A stretch of 64,000 bases of DNA from assembly GCF_900635955.1 (NCBI RefSeq), contig NZ_LR134201.1, positions 2,170,001-2,234,000 on the forward strand, in the 5' to 3' direction. A program made the translations under genes and the position numbers. The first letter of the stretch is position 1; each line of letters starts with the position of its first letter. Below the pieces are notes generated by a model. The model had not been told where the DNA came from and did no database searches. It was given only the letters and a program-made list of their open reading frames with translations. This DNA comes from Cedecea lapagei. GTDB lineage: Bacteria; Pseudomonadota; Gammaproteobacteria; Enterobacterales; Enterobacteriaceae. Positions 26,948-34,285 of this stretch are shown here, one piece after another.

Positions 26948-27207
26948 CTGCCACGCCTCGTGGGTGCTTTTTCTTCAGGAGTAAGGGGCTGCTTTCTCCG
27001 CGTTTGTTTTCCCTCTCTCCCCACGGGAAGAGAGGCATCATCTGCACGGAACCTGGCTACTCTAGCGATAATTCCAGAGTGAAACTATTCGGCGAATCAA
27101 AAGTGATTTAAAGGTTTGTCAGCAAGGTAAAAACGGGCAAGGAAAGCGTTTTGTTGCGCTTTGGTTAAAGCAGGATATGCGGAGGGCCGCGCAAAAGCGG
27201 CAGCCCA

Positions 27208-27531
27208 TCAGTGAATACCGGCCACACGAAGGAGCGCGGTCACCAGCGCGGCGGCAATGATCACAAAGATCAGCGGCACCTTACGCCATGCGAGGAAGAC
27301 CGCTACGGCAACGCCTGCGAACCTGGCGTAACCGGCGAAATGGGAGCCTTCAAAAAACGTGGTCGCCAGCGCCACCGAAAACAGCAGCGTCGTTGCTCCG
27401 TCGTTAAGCAGCTTCTGCGAACGTTCGGAAAGCGCCATCTTGTTGCCTAGCTTCGCGCCGCTAAAGCGCATAAGCCAGGTGCCCACGGAGAGAACGGCCA
27501 GCCCGGCAAGAACAGTCAGCGTATTTGTCAT
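27208..27531 (-). CDS. AzlD-family branched-chain amino-acid exporter small subunit
   Basis: 107-residue membrane protein with about four helices (LTVLAGLAVLSVGTWLMRF at the N terminus, ending VIIAAALVTALLRVAGI). This is the AzlD/YgaH small-subunit type that partners an AzlC/YgaZ protein. Its ATG overlaps the AzlC stop by one base (TAATG), so the two are translationally coupled. Export of valine or a related amino acid is the known family role; the actual substrate here is not shown. Confidence 0.87.
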   Translation of the reverse strand: MTNTLTVLAGLAVLSVGTWLMRFSGAKLGNKMALSERSQKLLNDGATTLLFSVALATTFFEGSHFAGYARFAGVAVAVFLAWRKVPLIFVIIAAALVTALLRVAGIH

Positions 27532-28193
27532 TATTTTTTCCTCGCCAGCAGGCCAAACATCGAAAGCAGCACCGGTAGCCCGACGGGTGTGAAAGGCGTG
27601 GCGGCCAGTGAAATAGCGGCGCCTGTAGAAGCGCGAATCAGGGTGGTGCGACTTTTAAAGGCCGGAATAACCAGCGCCAGCAGAATCGCCGGGAAAACCG
27701 CATCCAGGCCTATGACCTCCGGGGAAGGCAGCAGGCTACCTACCGCCGCCCCGAGCAGGGTTCCCGCTGGCCAGAAAAGCGCCACGCCCACGCCGCAGAC
27801 CCAGTAGGCAGCTTTGCGTGTTTCAGCCGTCGGCTGAGACAGGCCGAAGACCACGCTTTCGTCATTCATAATGTGGCAGCCCAGGGCGCTTAGCAGGCGT
27901 GTTCCCACCAGCTCCCTTACCGCGACGCCAAACGGGATGTGCCTGGCGTTAACCAGCAGGCCGGCCATCGCGGCCGCAAAAGGATTACCGCCGCTGGCAA
28001 TAATGCCGATAAACATAAATTCAGATGCGCCCGCCAGCACAACAAATGAGGCCAGCACCGGCAGCCAGAGGGGAAAACCGTAGGCCATCGCAAGCGAGCC
28101 ATAGGAAACGCCGACGACGCCAACGGCGAGGCAGACCAGGAAAGTAGCCTTTATGGTGTCCCCGGGAAGGGAGCGAAGATGTTCGCGAATCAT
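27531..28193 (-). CDS. AzlC-family branched-chain amino-acid exporter large subunit
   Basis: 220-residue inner-membrane protein of the AzlC/YgaZ family. Family segments include FLVCLAVGVVGVSYGSLAMA, LVLAGASEFMFIGIIASGG and LLVNARHIPFGVAVREL; the xNxRH element is characteristic. First gene of the azlCD pair. It is transcribed away from the XRE/cupin regulator across a 102-bp gap holding repeated operator-like sequences, so repression or activation by that regulator is likely. Confidence 0.89.
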   Translation of the reverse strand: MIREHLRSLPGDTIKATFLVCLAVGVVGVSYGSLAMAYGFPLWLPVLASFVVLAGASEFMFIGIIASGGNPFAAAMAGLLVNARHIPFGVAVRELVGTRLLSALGCHIMNDESVVFGLSQPTAETRKAAYWVCGVGVALFWPAGTLLGAAVGSLLPSPEVIGLDAVFPAILLALVIPAFKSRTTLIRASTGAAISLAATPFTPVGLPVLLSMFGLLARKK

Positions 28194-28206
28194 TGAATGG
28201 TTTCCA

Positions 28207-28287
28207 TATCGAACGAAATCTCCATTATAATGACCGCAATCGGCTATCTTATCAAGTGAACGAAACGTTCATTTTATCGAACGAAGG
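28207..28287. promoter_or_regulatory. Divergent control region with a palindrome and two direct repeats
   Basis: The shared azlC / XRE-cupin gap holds TGAACG-AAA-CGTTCA at 28257-28271 (perfect 6-bp arms). The 11-mer TATCGAACGAA occurs twice, at 28207 and 28275, spaced 68 bp. All three contain GAACGAA, so they may be full and half sites for one protein, most simply the adjacent regulator. Confidence 0.6.
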
Positions 28288-28295
28288 GTGGTTTA

Positions 28296-28844
28296 ATGAC
28301 ACAGCCAATAGAGACTATCGCCCGTAGCCTGGTGCGGGAGCGCGGGCGAACCGGGCTGTCGCTGGCCGAGGTGGCCCGCCGGGCAGGCATCGCAAAATCC
28401 ACGCTTTCGCAGCTGGAGGCCGGGAACGGTAATCCCAGTCTGGAGACGCTCTGGGCGCTGTGCGTGGCGTTGAATATTCCCTTTGCCACGCTGCTGGAGC
28501 CGCAAAGCGCAAGAACGCAGATTATTCGCCGTGGGGAAGGGAGCCGCATTTCTGCCGAGCAGGCCAACTATGTCGCCATTTTGCTGGCTACCAGTCCTCC
28601 GGGCGTGCGGCGGGACATTTATCTGCTGGAAGCGCAGCCGGGCTCGCCACGTCTTTCGGAGCCTCATCCACCGGGATCGGTGGAGCATATGATTGTTACT
28701 CAGGGGAGAGCGCTTGTCGGGCTAACCGGGTCGGCTGAAGAGTTGGCCGTTGGGGACTATATTTGTTATCCGGCGGATCAGCCGCATATCTTTCAGGCGC
28801 TGGAGCCGGAGACGATGGCCATTATGGTAGCGGAACAGAATTAA
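28296..28844 (+). CDS. XRE-family regulator with C-terminal cupin domain
   Basis: 182 residues. An N-terminal helix-turn-helix (about 19-65: LSLAEVARRAGIAKSTLSQL and NGNPSLETLWALC) is followed by a cupin sensor domain (about 100-178: GSVEHMIVTQGRALVGLTGS, then ELAVGDYICYPADQPHIFQA). Such proteins usually bind a small ligand in the cupin and control a neighbouring gene. The divergent azlCD exporter pair is the obvious target. The ligand could be a branched-chain amino acid, which is inference from context. Confidence 0.9.
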   Translation: MTQPIETIARSLVRERGRTGLSLAEVARRAGIAKSTLSQLEAGNGNPSLETLWALCVALNIPFATLLEPQSARTQIIRRGEGSRISAEQANYVAILLATSPPGVRRDIYLLEAQPGSPRLSEPHPPGSVEHMIVTQGRALVGLTGSAEELAVGDYICYPADQPHIFQALEPETMAIMVAEQN

Positions 28845-28849
28845 CAGGC

Positions 28850-28876
28850 GCGGGCTGCTTTATTGAGGCAGCCCGC
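28850..28876. terminator. Hairpin between convergent XRE/cupin and SMR genes
   Basis: GCGGGCTGC, loop TTTATTGAG, GCAGCCCGC: a perfect 9-bp stem 6 bp after the regulator stop and 7 bp beyond the end of the convergent SMR gene. Only a short pyrimidine stretch follows, so strength is moderate. Confidence 0.6.
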
Positions 28877-28882
28877 TCTGCA

Positions 28883-29212
28883 TTAATGAGCAACGGATTT
28901 GGAGAAGAGGTTAATCACCAGCACGCCAAGAATAATCAGCCCCATGCCCGCCAGCGCTGGCCAGTCAAGCTTCTGCCCCATGAAAAGTCAGCCAATCAAA
29001 CCGATTAATACGATCCCGGCGCCGGACCAGATAGCATAGATAATGCCGGTAGGGATGGTGCGCATAGTGATCGACAGCGCATAAAAAGCAACGCCATAAA
29101 ACAGGATAGTGGCGACGCTGGGCCACAGGCGGCTGAAGCCATCTGAAAGTTTTAAAGCCGTAGTAGCAATCACTTCGGCAACGATGGCGAGAATTAGCCA
29201 GCTGTAGGTCAT
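28883..29212 (-). pseudogene. SMR-family (EmrE-like) multidrug efflux gene interrupted by an in-frame UGA
   Basis: From the ATG at 29212 the translation is EmrE-like (MTYSWLILAIVAEVIATTAL, LSDGFSRLWPSVATILFYG, IPTGIIYAIWSGAGIVLIGL). The membrane-embedded Glu of AEVI and the conserved IWSGAG are both present. A TGA at 28988-28990 falls where EmrE has Trp76 (SLLSW-GFFGQ versus GLIG-stop-LFMGQ). The same frame continues without further change through LFMGQKLDWPALAGMGLIIL to a normal end and a TAA at 28883. One G-to-A change therefore converts TGG to TGA. Full length would be 110 residues, as in the family. The truncated 74-residue product lacks helix 4 and should be inactive. Confidence 0.85.
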
Positions 29213-29525
29213 ATCGGTTTTGTCCAGTGAGGAGTGGCAGTTGCGGAACGCTATTTTGACCTGGCTGCGATGTTTTCGAAAGGCGAAGACGCAAAAAGGG
29301 CTCACGCTCGGAGCTCCATGTTTATAACCTTTATTAATTGTTAACTATCGATTGTTTCACTGGTTTGTTGGTTAATAGGTAGTTTATAAATTGTCTTGTT
29401 ATAAATTAAATAAAATAATCTACTTTATGACCCTTCTTTCCTCCCTTATGATACCGGTAACATTGTGGTGTCACTGACGGTTAACGCGCGGCATCTTTGG
29501 CGATCGCTAACCTCTGGAGTGAGGT
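29213..29525. other. AT-rich upstream region of nfrB and the SMR gene
   Basis: About 310 bp between divergent genes with no credible ORF. The section 29320-29430 is strikingly AT-rich and probably contains both promoters. I see no clear operator or known binding site. Confidence 0.45.
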
Positions 29526-31730
29526 ATGGACGGGTGGGTAGATTACTTTTCTGGCTATCTTTATGGGCTAAAAGTCATCACGGCAGGGTTGATTATTCTC
29601 ATTTTCATCAACGGGATAGATGATCTTTTCATCGATACTGTCTACTGGTTTCGCCGCCTGTGGCTGACCTGCACTGCCAGCCGTCATCGCACTCATATCA
29701 GCGACAGGGTGCTTTATCAGCTGCAGGAAAAGCCGCTGGCGATTATGGTCCCCAGCCGTTTTGAGGCCGGCGCGCCGGGCAAAATGGCAAGCCTTTTAGG
29801 CGGGACGCTCGACTACGAGAATTACCATATTTTTGTCAGCGCCTTTCCCAACGACCCTGCTACCGAATGCGACATCGACGAGGTTTGCGCGCGATTTCCT
29901 AACGTACATAAAGTCGTCTGCGCTGGCCCGGGACCGGCCAGCAAAGCAGACTGCCTGAATACCCTGCTTAACGCCATCTTGCAGTTTGAACGCGACGCCT
30001 GTTTTAGCTTTTCCGGCGTTATTCTTCATGAAGCGGAAGATCGTATTTCGCCTCTTGAGCTGCGTCTGTTCAACTACCTTATCGATCGTAATGACCTGAT
30101 TCAGCTGCCGGTCTATCCGCTGGAGCGTAGCTGGAAGCACTTTACCAGCCTGAGCTATGGGGATGAGTTGTCTGAATACTATGGTAAAGAACTCCCGGTA
30201 AGAGAGGCGCTGGCCGGGCAAGTCTCCGGCTTTGGCGCAGGCACCTGTTTCAGCCGTCGCGCTCTATTGACGCTGTTGTCTGACGGAGACGGCATTGCTT
30301 TCAATGCGCAAAACTTCGCTGAAGATTACGACCTCGGGCTCCGTCTGCACCAAAAAGGCATGAGGGAGACTTTCTGCCGCTATACGGTGGGCGATTTTAG
30401 CCGACGCCAGAGTGCCGCCAGGTGGATTTGCGTGCGTGAATATTTCCCTGACACCTTTGGCGCAGCGGTGCGGAAAAAATCGCGTTGGATAATCGGCGTT
30501 GTCTACCAGAGCTTCATAAACCGCCGCCGAAGCGCGAGCTGGGCAGTGAACTATTTTCTCTGGCGCGACATAAAGGGCGGGCTTGTCAATATAGTTGCTT
30601 TTACTGCTCTGCTGATCGCTCTCCAGCTCGGCTCGCTGTGGGTTTACCAGCAAGCCGTGGAGGATGCCTGGCAGTTTTTACCTCTATTCTACTGTGCGTC
30701 CTGGCTGAGCGTGCTGCTATGGCTCGATCTCTGTCTGCTGCTAAACCGAATTGCGCAACGCGTTATCTTTGCCTGCGGCTATTACGGGTTTTGGCAGGGG
30801 ATGATGTGCGTTCCGCGTTTGTTATGGAGCAGCCTGATCAATTTTACGGCTAACTGTCGGGCGATGCGCTGGGGAGTCCAGCAGGACGATGCGGGCCGCG
30901 TTGAAGCGGATGAAACGGTGCGCGATTTCCAGCGCAAAACGACGTACAGCCCGTATTTCCGTCCCTTGGGCGAGATTCTGCTGGCACGTAACATGATTAG
31001 TCAGGCGCAGCTTGAAGAAGCCGTGCAGCACCGTATTACTGGAGTAAGACTCGGCGGCAGCCTGGTCAGGAGCGGCATAATCAATACGCTGCAGCTTGCC
31101 GAGGCTCTGGCCGAGCAGGCGGGCGTGCCGATGGAGCGCATTGACTGCCGCTGTCTTGATAAACGGCTGGTTCAAGCCGTGCCGGCAGGCGTTGCCCGGC
31201 ACTATGCGGTGTTGCCACTGCGTGAAGAGCCCGCCGCGCTGGTCTTTGCCAGCGAAAGTCCCATAGATCCGGTTTCGCTGGCGGCGCTGGCGCGTAAGGT
31301 CGGTCGCCGCGTACGCTATGTTGTCGTGCCGCTGGGAGAGGTCGTTGTGGGGCTCAGGCGCTGGTACGGCGAGACGCAAAAATATCAGCAGCATGCTTTA
31401 CTTTCCCGCGCAGCGGCGGCGGGCCTGCTCAGACCGCAGCAGGCTGAGGCGCTCTGGGGCGAGTATGTCTCCGGCCAAATCCTGTTCGCGGAGATCCTGG
31501 TGGCCGAAAACTATCTGCATAAAACCGTGCTGAATGCAGCGCTGCTGCGCTATGAACATACAGAGATGCTTTTTGGTGAATTTCTGGTCCAGGAGCAGGT
31601 GGTCGATCAGCCGGCGATCGATCACGCCCTGGCGCAGCAGCAGAAACTGCAGCCGTCGCTAAGCTGGCTGATGCAAAAAGCGGGGCTGAGTCGCCTGCAA
31701 ATCTCCAGCCTGGCCGGAGAAATAGCATGA
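29526..31730 (+). CDS. nfrB: NfrB-like glycosyltransferase with C-terminal MshEN (c-di-GMP binding type) domain
   Basis: Inner-membrane glycosyltransferase known as phage N4 adsorption protein B. In E. coli, NfrB is part of a c-di-GMP-responsive surface-glycan system that N4 uses as receptor. Here 734 residues: an N-terminal membrane helix (about 17-36), a GT2 catalytic domain with EDYDLGLRLHQKG, a KKSRW in the QxxRW position, membrane helices around 355-430, and an MshEN-type region from about 478 (RPLGEILLARNMISQAQLEE, then RLGGSLVRSG). Conserved RLG-type elements support nucleotide binding. The stop overlaps the next gene (ATGA). The partner NfrA is shortened, so the pathway may be altered or dead. 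Confidence 0.88.
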   Translation: MDGWVDYFSGYLYGLKVITAGLIILIFINGIDDLFIDTVYWFRRLWLTCTASRHRTHISDRVLYQLQEKPLAIMVPSRFEAGAPGKMASLLGGTLDYENYHIFVSAFPNDPATECDIDEVCARFPNVHKVVCAGPGPASKADCLNTLLNAILQFERDACFSFSGVILHEAEDRISPLELRLFNYLIDRNDLIQLPVYPLERSWKHFTSLSYGDELSEYYGKELPVREALAGQVSGFGAGTCFSRRALLTLLSDGDGIAFNAQNFAEDYDLGLRLHQKGMRETFCRYTVGDFSRRQSAARWICVREYFPDTFGAAVRKKSRWIIGVVYQSFINRRRSASWAVNYFLWRDIKGGLVNIVAFTALLIALQLGSLWVYQQAVEDAWQFLPLFYCASWLSVLLWLDLCLLLNRIAQRVIFACGYYGFWQGMMCVPRLLWSSLINFTANCRAMRWGVQQDDAGRVEADETVRDFQRKTTYSPYFRPLGEILLARNMISQAQLEEAVQHRITGVRLGGSLVRSGIINTLQLAEALAEQAGVPMERIDCRCLDKRLVQAVPAGVARHYAVLPLREEPAALVFASESPIDPVSLAALARKVGRRVRYVVVPLGEVVVGLRRWYGETQKYQQHALLSRAAAAGLLRPQQAEALWGEYVSGQILFAEILVAENYLHKTVLNAALLRYEHTEMLFGEFLVQEQVVDQPAIDHALAQQQKLQPSLSWLMQKAGLSRLQISSLAGEIA

Positions 31731-32656
31731 GTTTATGCCTGAGGGTGCTGGCCTTGCTGGCGTGCAGCCTGGCGTTGGCCTGTTATGCTCTGGCAACAGA
31801 GGAAGGTCCGGAAGAGGCGCTGGGGCTGAGCGATTATCGTTACTTCAGGGTCTATCCGCATCTCGAACGGGCACAAAAAGCGCTTAAAGCAAACGATGAA
31901 CAACGGGCTATCGGCAGCTTCCAGCACGCCCATCAGCTTGCCCCGAACAGTCTTCCCTTGACGCTCTTGCTGGCCGACGCCTGGCGACATTTTCAACACG
32001 ATGATAAGGCGAGGGAGCTGTTAAGCCAGCAGCTTCGTAAGACGCCGGGGAATATACAGGTTCGGGCTGCGCTGGACGCAATTCCACAGCCTGCTAAAAA
32101 TGTCATCCGTCGGGAGCAATTGCTCAGGATGGCAGAAGAGTGCAATCTGTCCCCGTCCGAGGCCTGCCGACAGGAGGTTGGCCATTACGCCGTAAACCTT
32201 GGGGAGCTGGATCTTGCGCTGACACAGCTGAATGACGAGCCGTTCCGTGTTTCGCCTGGGGGGAAGGCATTGCTCAATAATCTGACCCAGCGCGCTATCT
32301 CCCTGCAACAATGGCAAATGGCCGACCGCGGGTTTGCACTGCATGACAGGCTGGCGACCTTGAACGATGAGCAGTACCAGCAGTGGTTTGCTATTTTACT
32401 TCATCTCGGGCGTGACCGCCGCATTCTTGACCTTCAGCGGCAGGGCGTGATGAACTCGCCGGGTATGCAGCTTGCCTACGCGCAGTCTCTGGCCGAACGG
32501 AAAAAGTTTTCGGCGCTGAGGGTCTACCTTGCCGGCCGGAATCCCCATTTCTCCACCCGTAGTGAAAAGCGTAACTGGCACTACTTGGTGGCGGCCTGGG
32601 GTGGGAAGGCTTCGCAAAACAACCCTGAACCGTTTATCGCGGCGGAGAAGAAATAA
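31727..32656 (+). CDS. nfrA: NfrA-like protein, strongly C-terminally truncated (TPR part only)
   Basis: 309 residues with a signal peptide (VLALLACSLALACYALA) and TPR-like helices. The start (EALGLSDYRYFRVYPHLERA, then IGSFQHAHQLAPNSLPLTLL and ADAWRHFQHDDKARELLSQQ) matches the N terminus of E. coli NfrA as I remember it. That protein is roughly 990 residues and ends in an outer-membrane beta-barrel. Here the chain stops after the first third (ending FIAAEKK), a terminator follows, and no later remnant is visible on this strand. The remaining product would be a periplasmic TPR protein without the porin-like export domain. It overlaps nfrB by 4 bp. It could be a deletion relic or a family variant whose barrel is supplied elsewhere. 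Confidence 0.75.
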   Translation: MSLCLRVLALLACSLALACYALATEEGPEEALGLSDYRYFRVYPHLERAQKALKANDEQRAIGSFQHAHQLAPNSLPLTLLLADAWRHFQHDDKARELLSQQLRKTPGNIQVRAALDAIPQPAKNVIRREQLLRMAEECNLSPSEACRQEVGHYAVNLGELDLALTQLNDEPFRVSPGGKALLNNLTQRAISLQQWQMADRGFALHDRLATLNDEQYQQWFAILLHLGRDRRILDLQRQGVMNSPGMQLAYAQSLAERKKFSALRVYLAGRNPHFSTRSEKRNWHYLVAAWGGKASQNNPEPFIAAEKK

Positions 32657-32658
32657 AA

Positions 32659-32684
32659 ACGGCCCTTTATTGTGTCCGGGCCGT
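32659..32684. terminator. Terminator after the nfrBA-like operon
   Basis: ACGGCCC at 32659 pairs with GGGCCGT at 32678, followed by an AT-rich stretch with T runs. It lies 2 bp after the stop and between convergent genes. The position supports the view that the shortened nfrA end is the real end of the transcript. Confidence 0.7.
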
Positions 32685-32692
32685 GATATTAT

Positions 32693-32983
32693 TTATTTTT
32701 TGAAAACTTCGATATTAATATTTTTATGATTTGATTCGTCGCCCGCTGTTGCCACGATCCGATAAAAACAATCGCCGGGTTGCACGTTACCCAGCTCAGC
32801 GCATTTCTGGTTTACCTCTTTAGAGAGATCTTTATGCCCGACGGTTGGCGTGCCGTCCTGGGTCAGCGACAAATCGCCGATTTTAGTATAACCAGATGAT
32901 TCTTCTCGAGTAATTTGTTTTGCCGCAAAAACAGGTGACGAAACCAGCAACGTTAAAGCCAGGGCAGGTAGCAGATATTTCAT
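32693..32983 (-). CDS. Small periplasmic protein, DUF1471 (YhcN/BhsA)-like
   Basis: 96 residues from the ATG at 32983, chosen because AGAGGATGACACA gives a strong ribosome-binding site; a longer frame to 33007 has none. Signal peptide KYLLPALALTLLVSSPVFAA. The mature part (YTKIGDLSLTQDGTPTVGHK, then CFYRIVATAGDESNHKNINI) resembles the small stress-induced enterobacterial proteins of the DUF1471 group, with two cysteines that may form a disulfide. The family assignment is tentative. Confidence 0.65.
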   Translation of the reverse strand: MKYLLPALALTLLVSSPVFAAKQITREESSGYTKIGDLSLTQDGTPTVGHKDLSKEVNQKCAELGNVQPGDCFYRIVATAGDESNHKNINIEVFKK

Positions 32984-33149
32984 TGTGTCATCCTCTGAAT
33001 ATTTCATTGAACGGGTTAACTTTATTTCCTCATTAACGCATTAAAGAATTAGCACAGTTTTAAGGGAAATCAATGTCGACACTTTTCTGTATCAATCAGA
33101 AGCGGAGAGGAGTAAATTTTTTTTCCTCTCCGCTTATTAGTCCGGTGAA

Positions 33150-33242
33150 TTAAGATTTAAACCCTGCCGCGGTCATCAGCAGGCGGAATCCCATTCCCAC
33201 GGCCGCGAGCGCTAATACGCTGGCGCTCCATAAAATAATCAT
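33150..33242 (-). CDS. cydX: Small cytochrome bd oxidase subunit, CydX/AppX type (30 aa)
   Basis: Very short gene 29 bp after the subunit II gene. Sequence MIILWSASVLALAAVGMGFR then LLMTAAGFKS: one membrane helix, as in CydX/YbgT small subunits that stabilise the haem site. AAGGAG lies upstream at a usable distance. A second ATG 4 bases earlier reads another frame (MDDYFMERQ) with no membrane helix, so I prefer 33242. The third position in the cydAB-type operon strongly supports the call. Confidence 0.72.
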   Translation of the reverse strand: MIILWSASVLALAAVGMGFRLLMTAAGFKS

Positions 33243-33271
33243 CCATAACACTCTCCTTGCCGTTTGTTTCA

Positions 33272-34285
33272 TCAGTGGTAGCCCTCACCGTGCTGCACCT
33301 TCCCCCTGAACACGTAGTAGCTCCAGAAGGTGTAGACCAGAATGACCGGGATAATAAACAGCGCGCCAACCAGCATAAAGCCCTGACTTTGCGGCGGCGC
33401 GGCGGCCTGCCACAGCGTGATGCCGGGCGGAATAATCGTTGGCCAGATGCTGATGCCGAGGCCGCTGAAGCCGAGGAATACAAGCCCCAGCGTCAGCACA
33501 AACGGGGTGGCATGCAGGCTGTCCGTCCTTCGGACGCTGCGCCAGATCCTCAGGCTGCAAAGCAGGACCAGCAGCGGGACCGGCAGCAGGAACAGCAGGT
33601 TGGGCAGGCTGAACCAGCGTGCGGCAATGTTCGGCTGACGCAGCGGCGTCCAGAGGCTGATGACCGCAATCACCGCCAGCAGCGCCAGCAGCAGCGCCGG
33701 CGTGAGGGCCCGCATCCTTTTTTGCAGCGGATCTTCGCTCTTCATCACCAGCCAGGTGGCGCCAAGCAGCGCATAGGCGATGACCAGCCCTGAGCCGCAG
33801 AACACGTTGAAGGGCGTCAGCCAGTCGAGCGGCCCGCCGGAAAAATGACGTCCGGTCACTGAAAAACCGGAAATGACCGCCCCAACAACCATGCCCTGGC
33901 AGAAGGTCGCCAGAATGGAGCCCGCCAGAAATGCGTTATCCCAGAAAGGGCGGTGCGCCGGCGTGGCCTTAAAGCGAAACTCAAACGCGACGCCGCGAAA
34001 AATCAGGCCGATAAGCATCAGCGTGAGCGGGATAGTCAGCGCGTCGACGATCACCGCGTAGGCCAGTGGGAAGGCACCAAACAGCGCGGCGCCGCCGAGC
34101 ACCAGCCAGGTTTCGTTCCCGTCCCAGACCGGGGCCACGCTGTTCACCATCACGTCGCGATCTTCCGCGCGGCGGATAAACGGAAACAGAATACCAATCC
34201 CCAGGTCAAAGCCGTCCATCACGATGTACATCAGGGTGGAAAAGACGATGATAACAAACCAGATAACGGATAAATCGATGCCCAT
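33272..34285 (-). CDS. cioB: Cytochrome bd-type ubiquinol oxidase subunit II
   Basis: 337-residue polytopic subunit. The N terminus (IWFVIIVFSTLMYIVMDGFD and LGIGILFPF) and WDGNETWLVLGGAALFGAFP are hallmark CydB/CioB segments. With subunit I it oxidises ubiquinol and reduces oxygen to water without pumping protons. Its ATG overlaps the subunit I stop by one base (TGATG). Its length and partner point to the cyanide-insensitive (Cio) branch rather than CydB of bd-I. The plain name cydB would also be used. Confidence 0.92.
   Translation of the reverse strand: MGIDLSVIWFVIIVFSTLMYIVMDGFDLGIGILFPFIRRAEDRDVMVNSVAPVWDGNETWLVLGGAALFGAFPLAYAVIVDALTIPLTLMLIGLIFRGVAFEFRFKATPAHRPFWDNAFLAGSILATFCQGMVVGAVISGFSVTGRHFSGGPLDWLTPFNVFCGSGLVIAYALLGATWLVMKSEDPLQKRMRALTPALLLALLAVIAVISLWTPLRQPNIAARWFSLPNLLFLLPVPLLVLLCSLRIWRSVRRTDSLHATPFVLTLGLVFLGFSGLGISIWPTIIPPGITLWQAAAPPQSQGFMLVGALFIIPVILVYTFWSYYVFRGKVQHGEGYH

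Noticed and set aside
27186..27201. Short hairpin GCCGC...GCGGC after azlD
   Set aside because: Only a 5-bp stem and no T-tract in the direction of azlD transcription.
28988..29305. 105-residue SMR-like protein as an intact gene
   Set aside because: The extra 31 N-terminal residues are not SMR-like, and the C-terminal helix follows in the same frame after a UGA, so this is a truncated reading of a 110-residue gene.
33157..33483. 108-residue minus frame overlapping the end of cioB
   Set aside because: It is low-complexity and Arg/Ser-rich, runs antiparallel in phase to cioB, and would exclude the CydX-like peptide, which has a better context.
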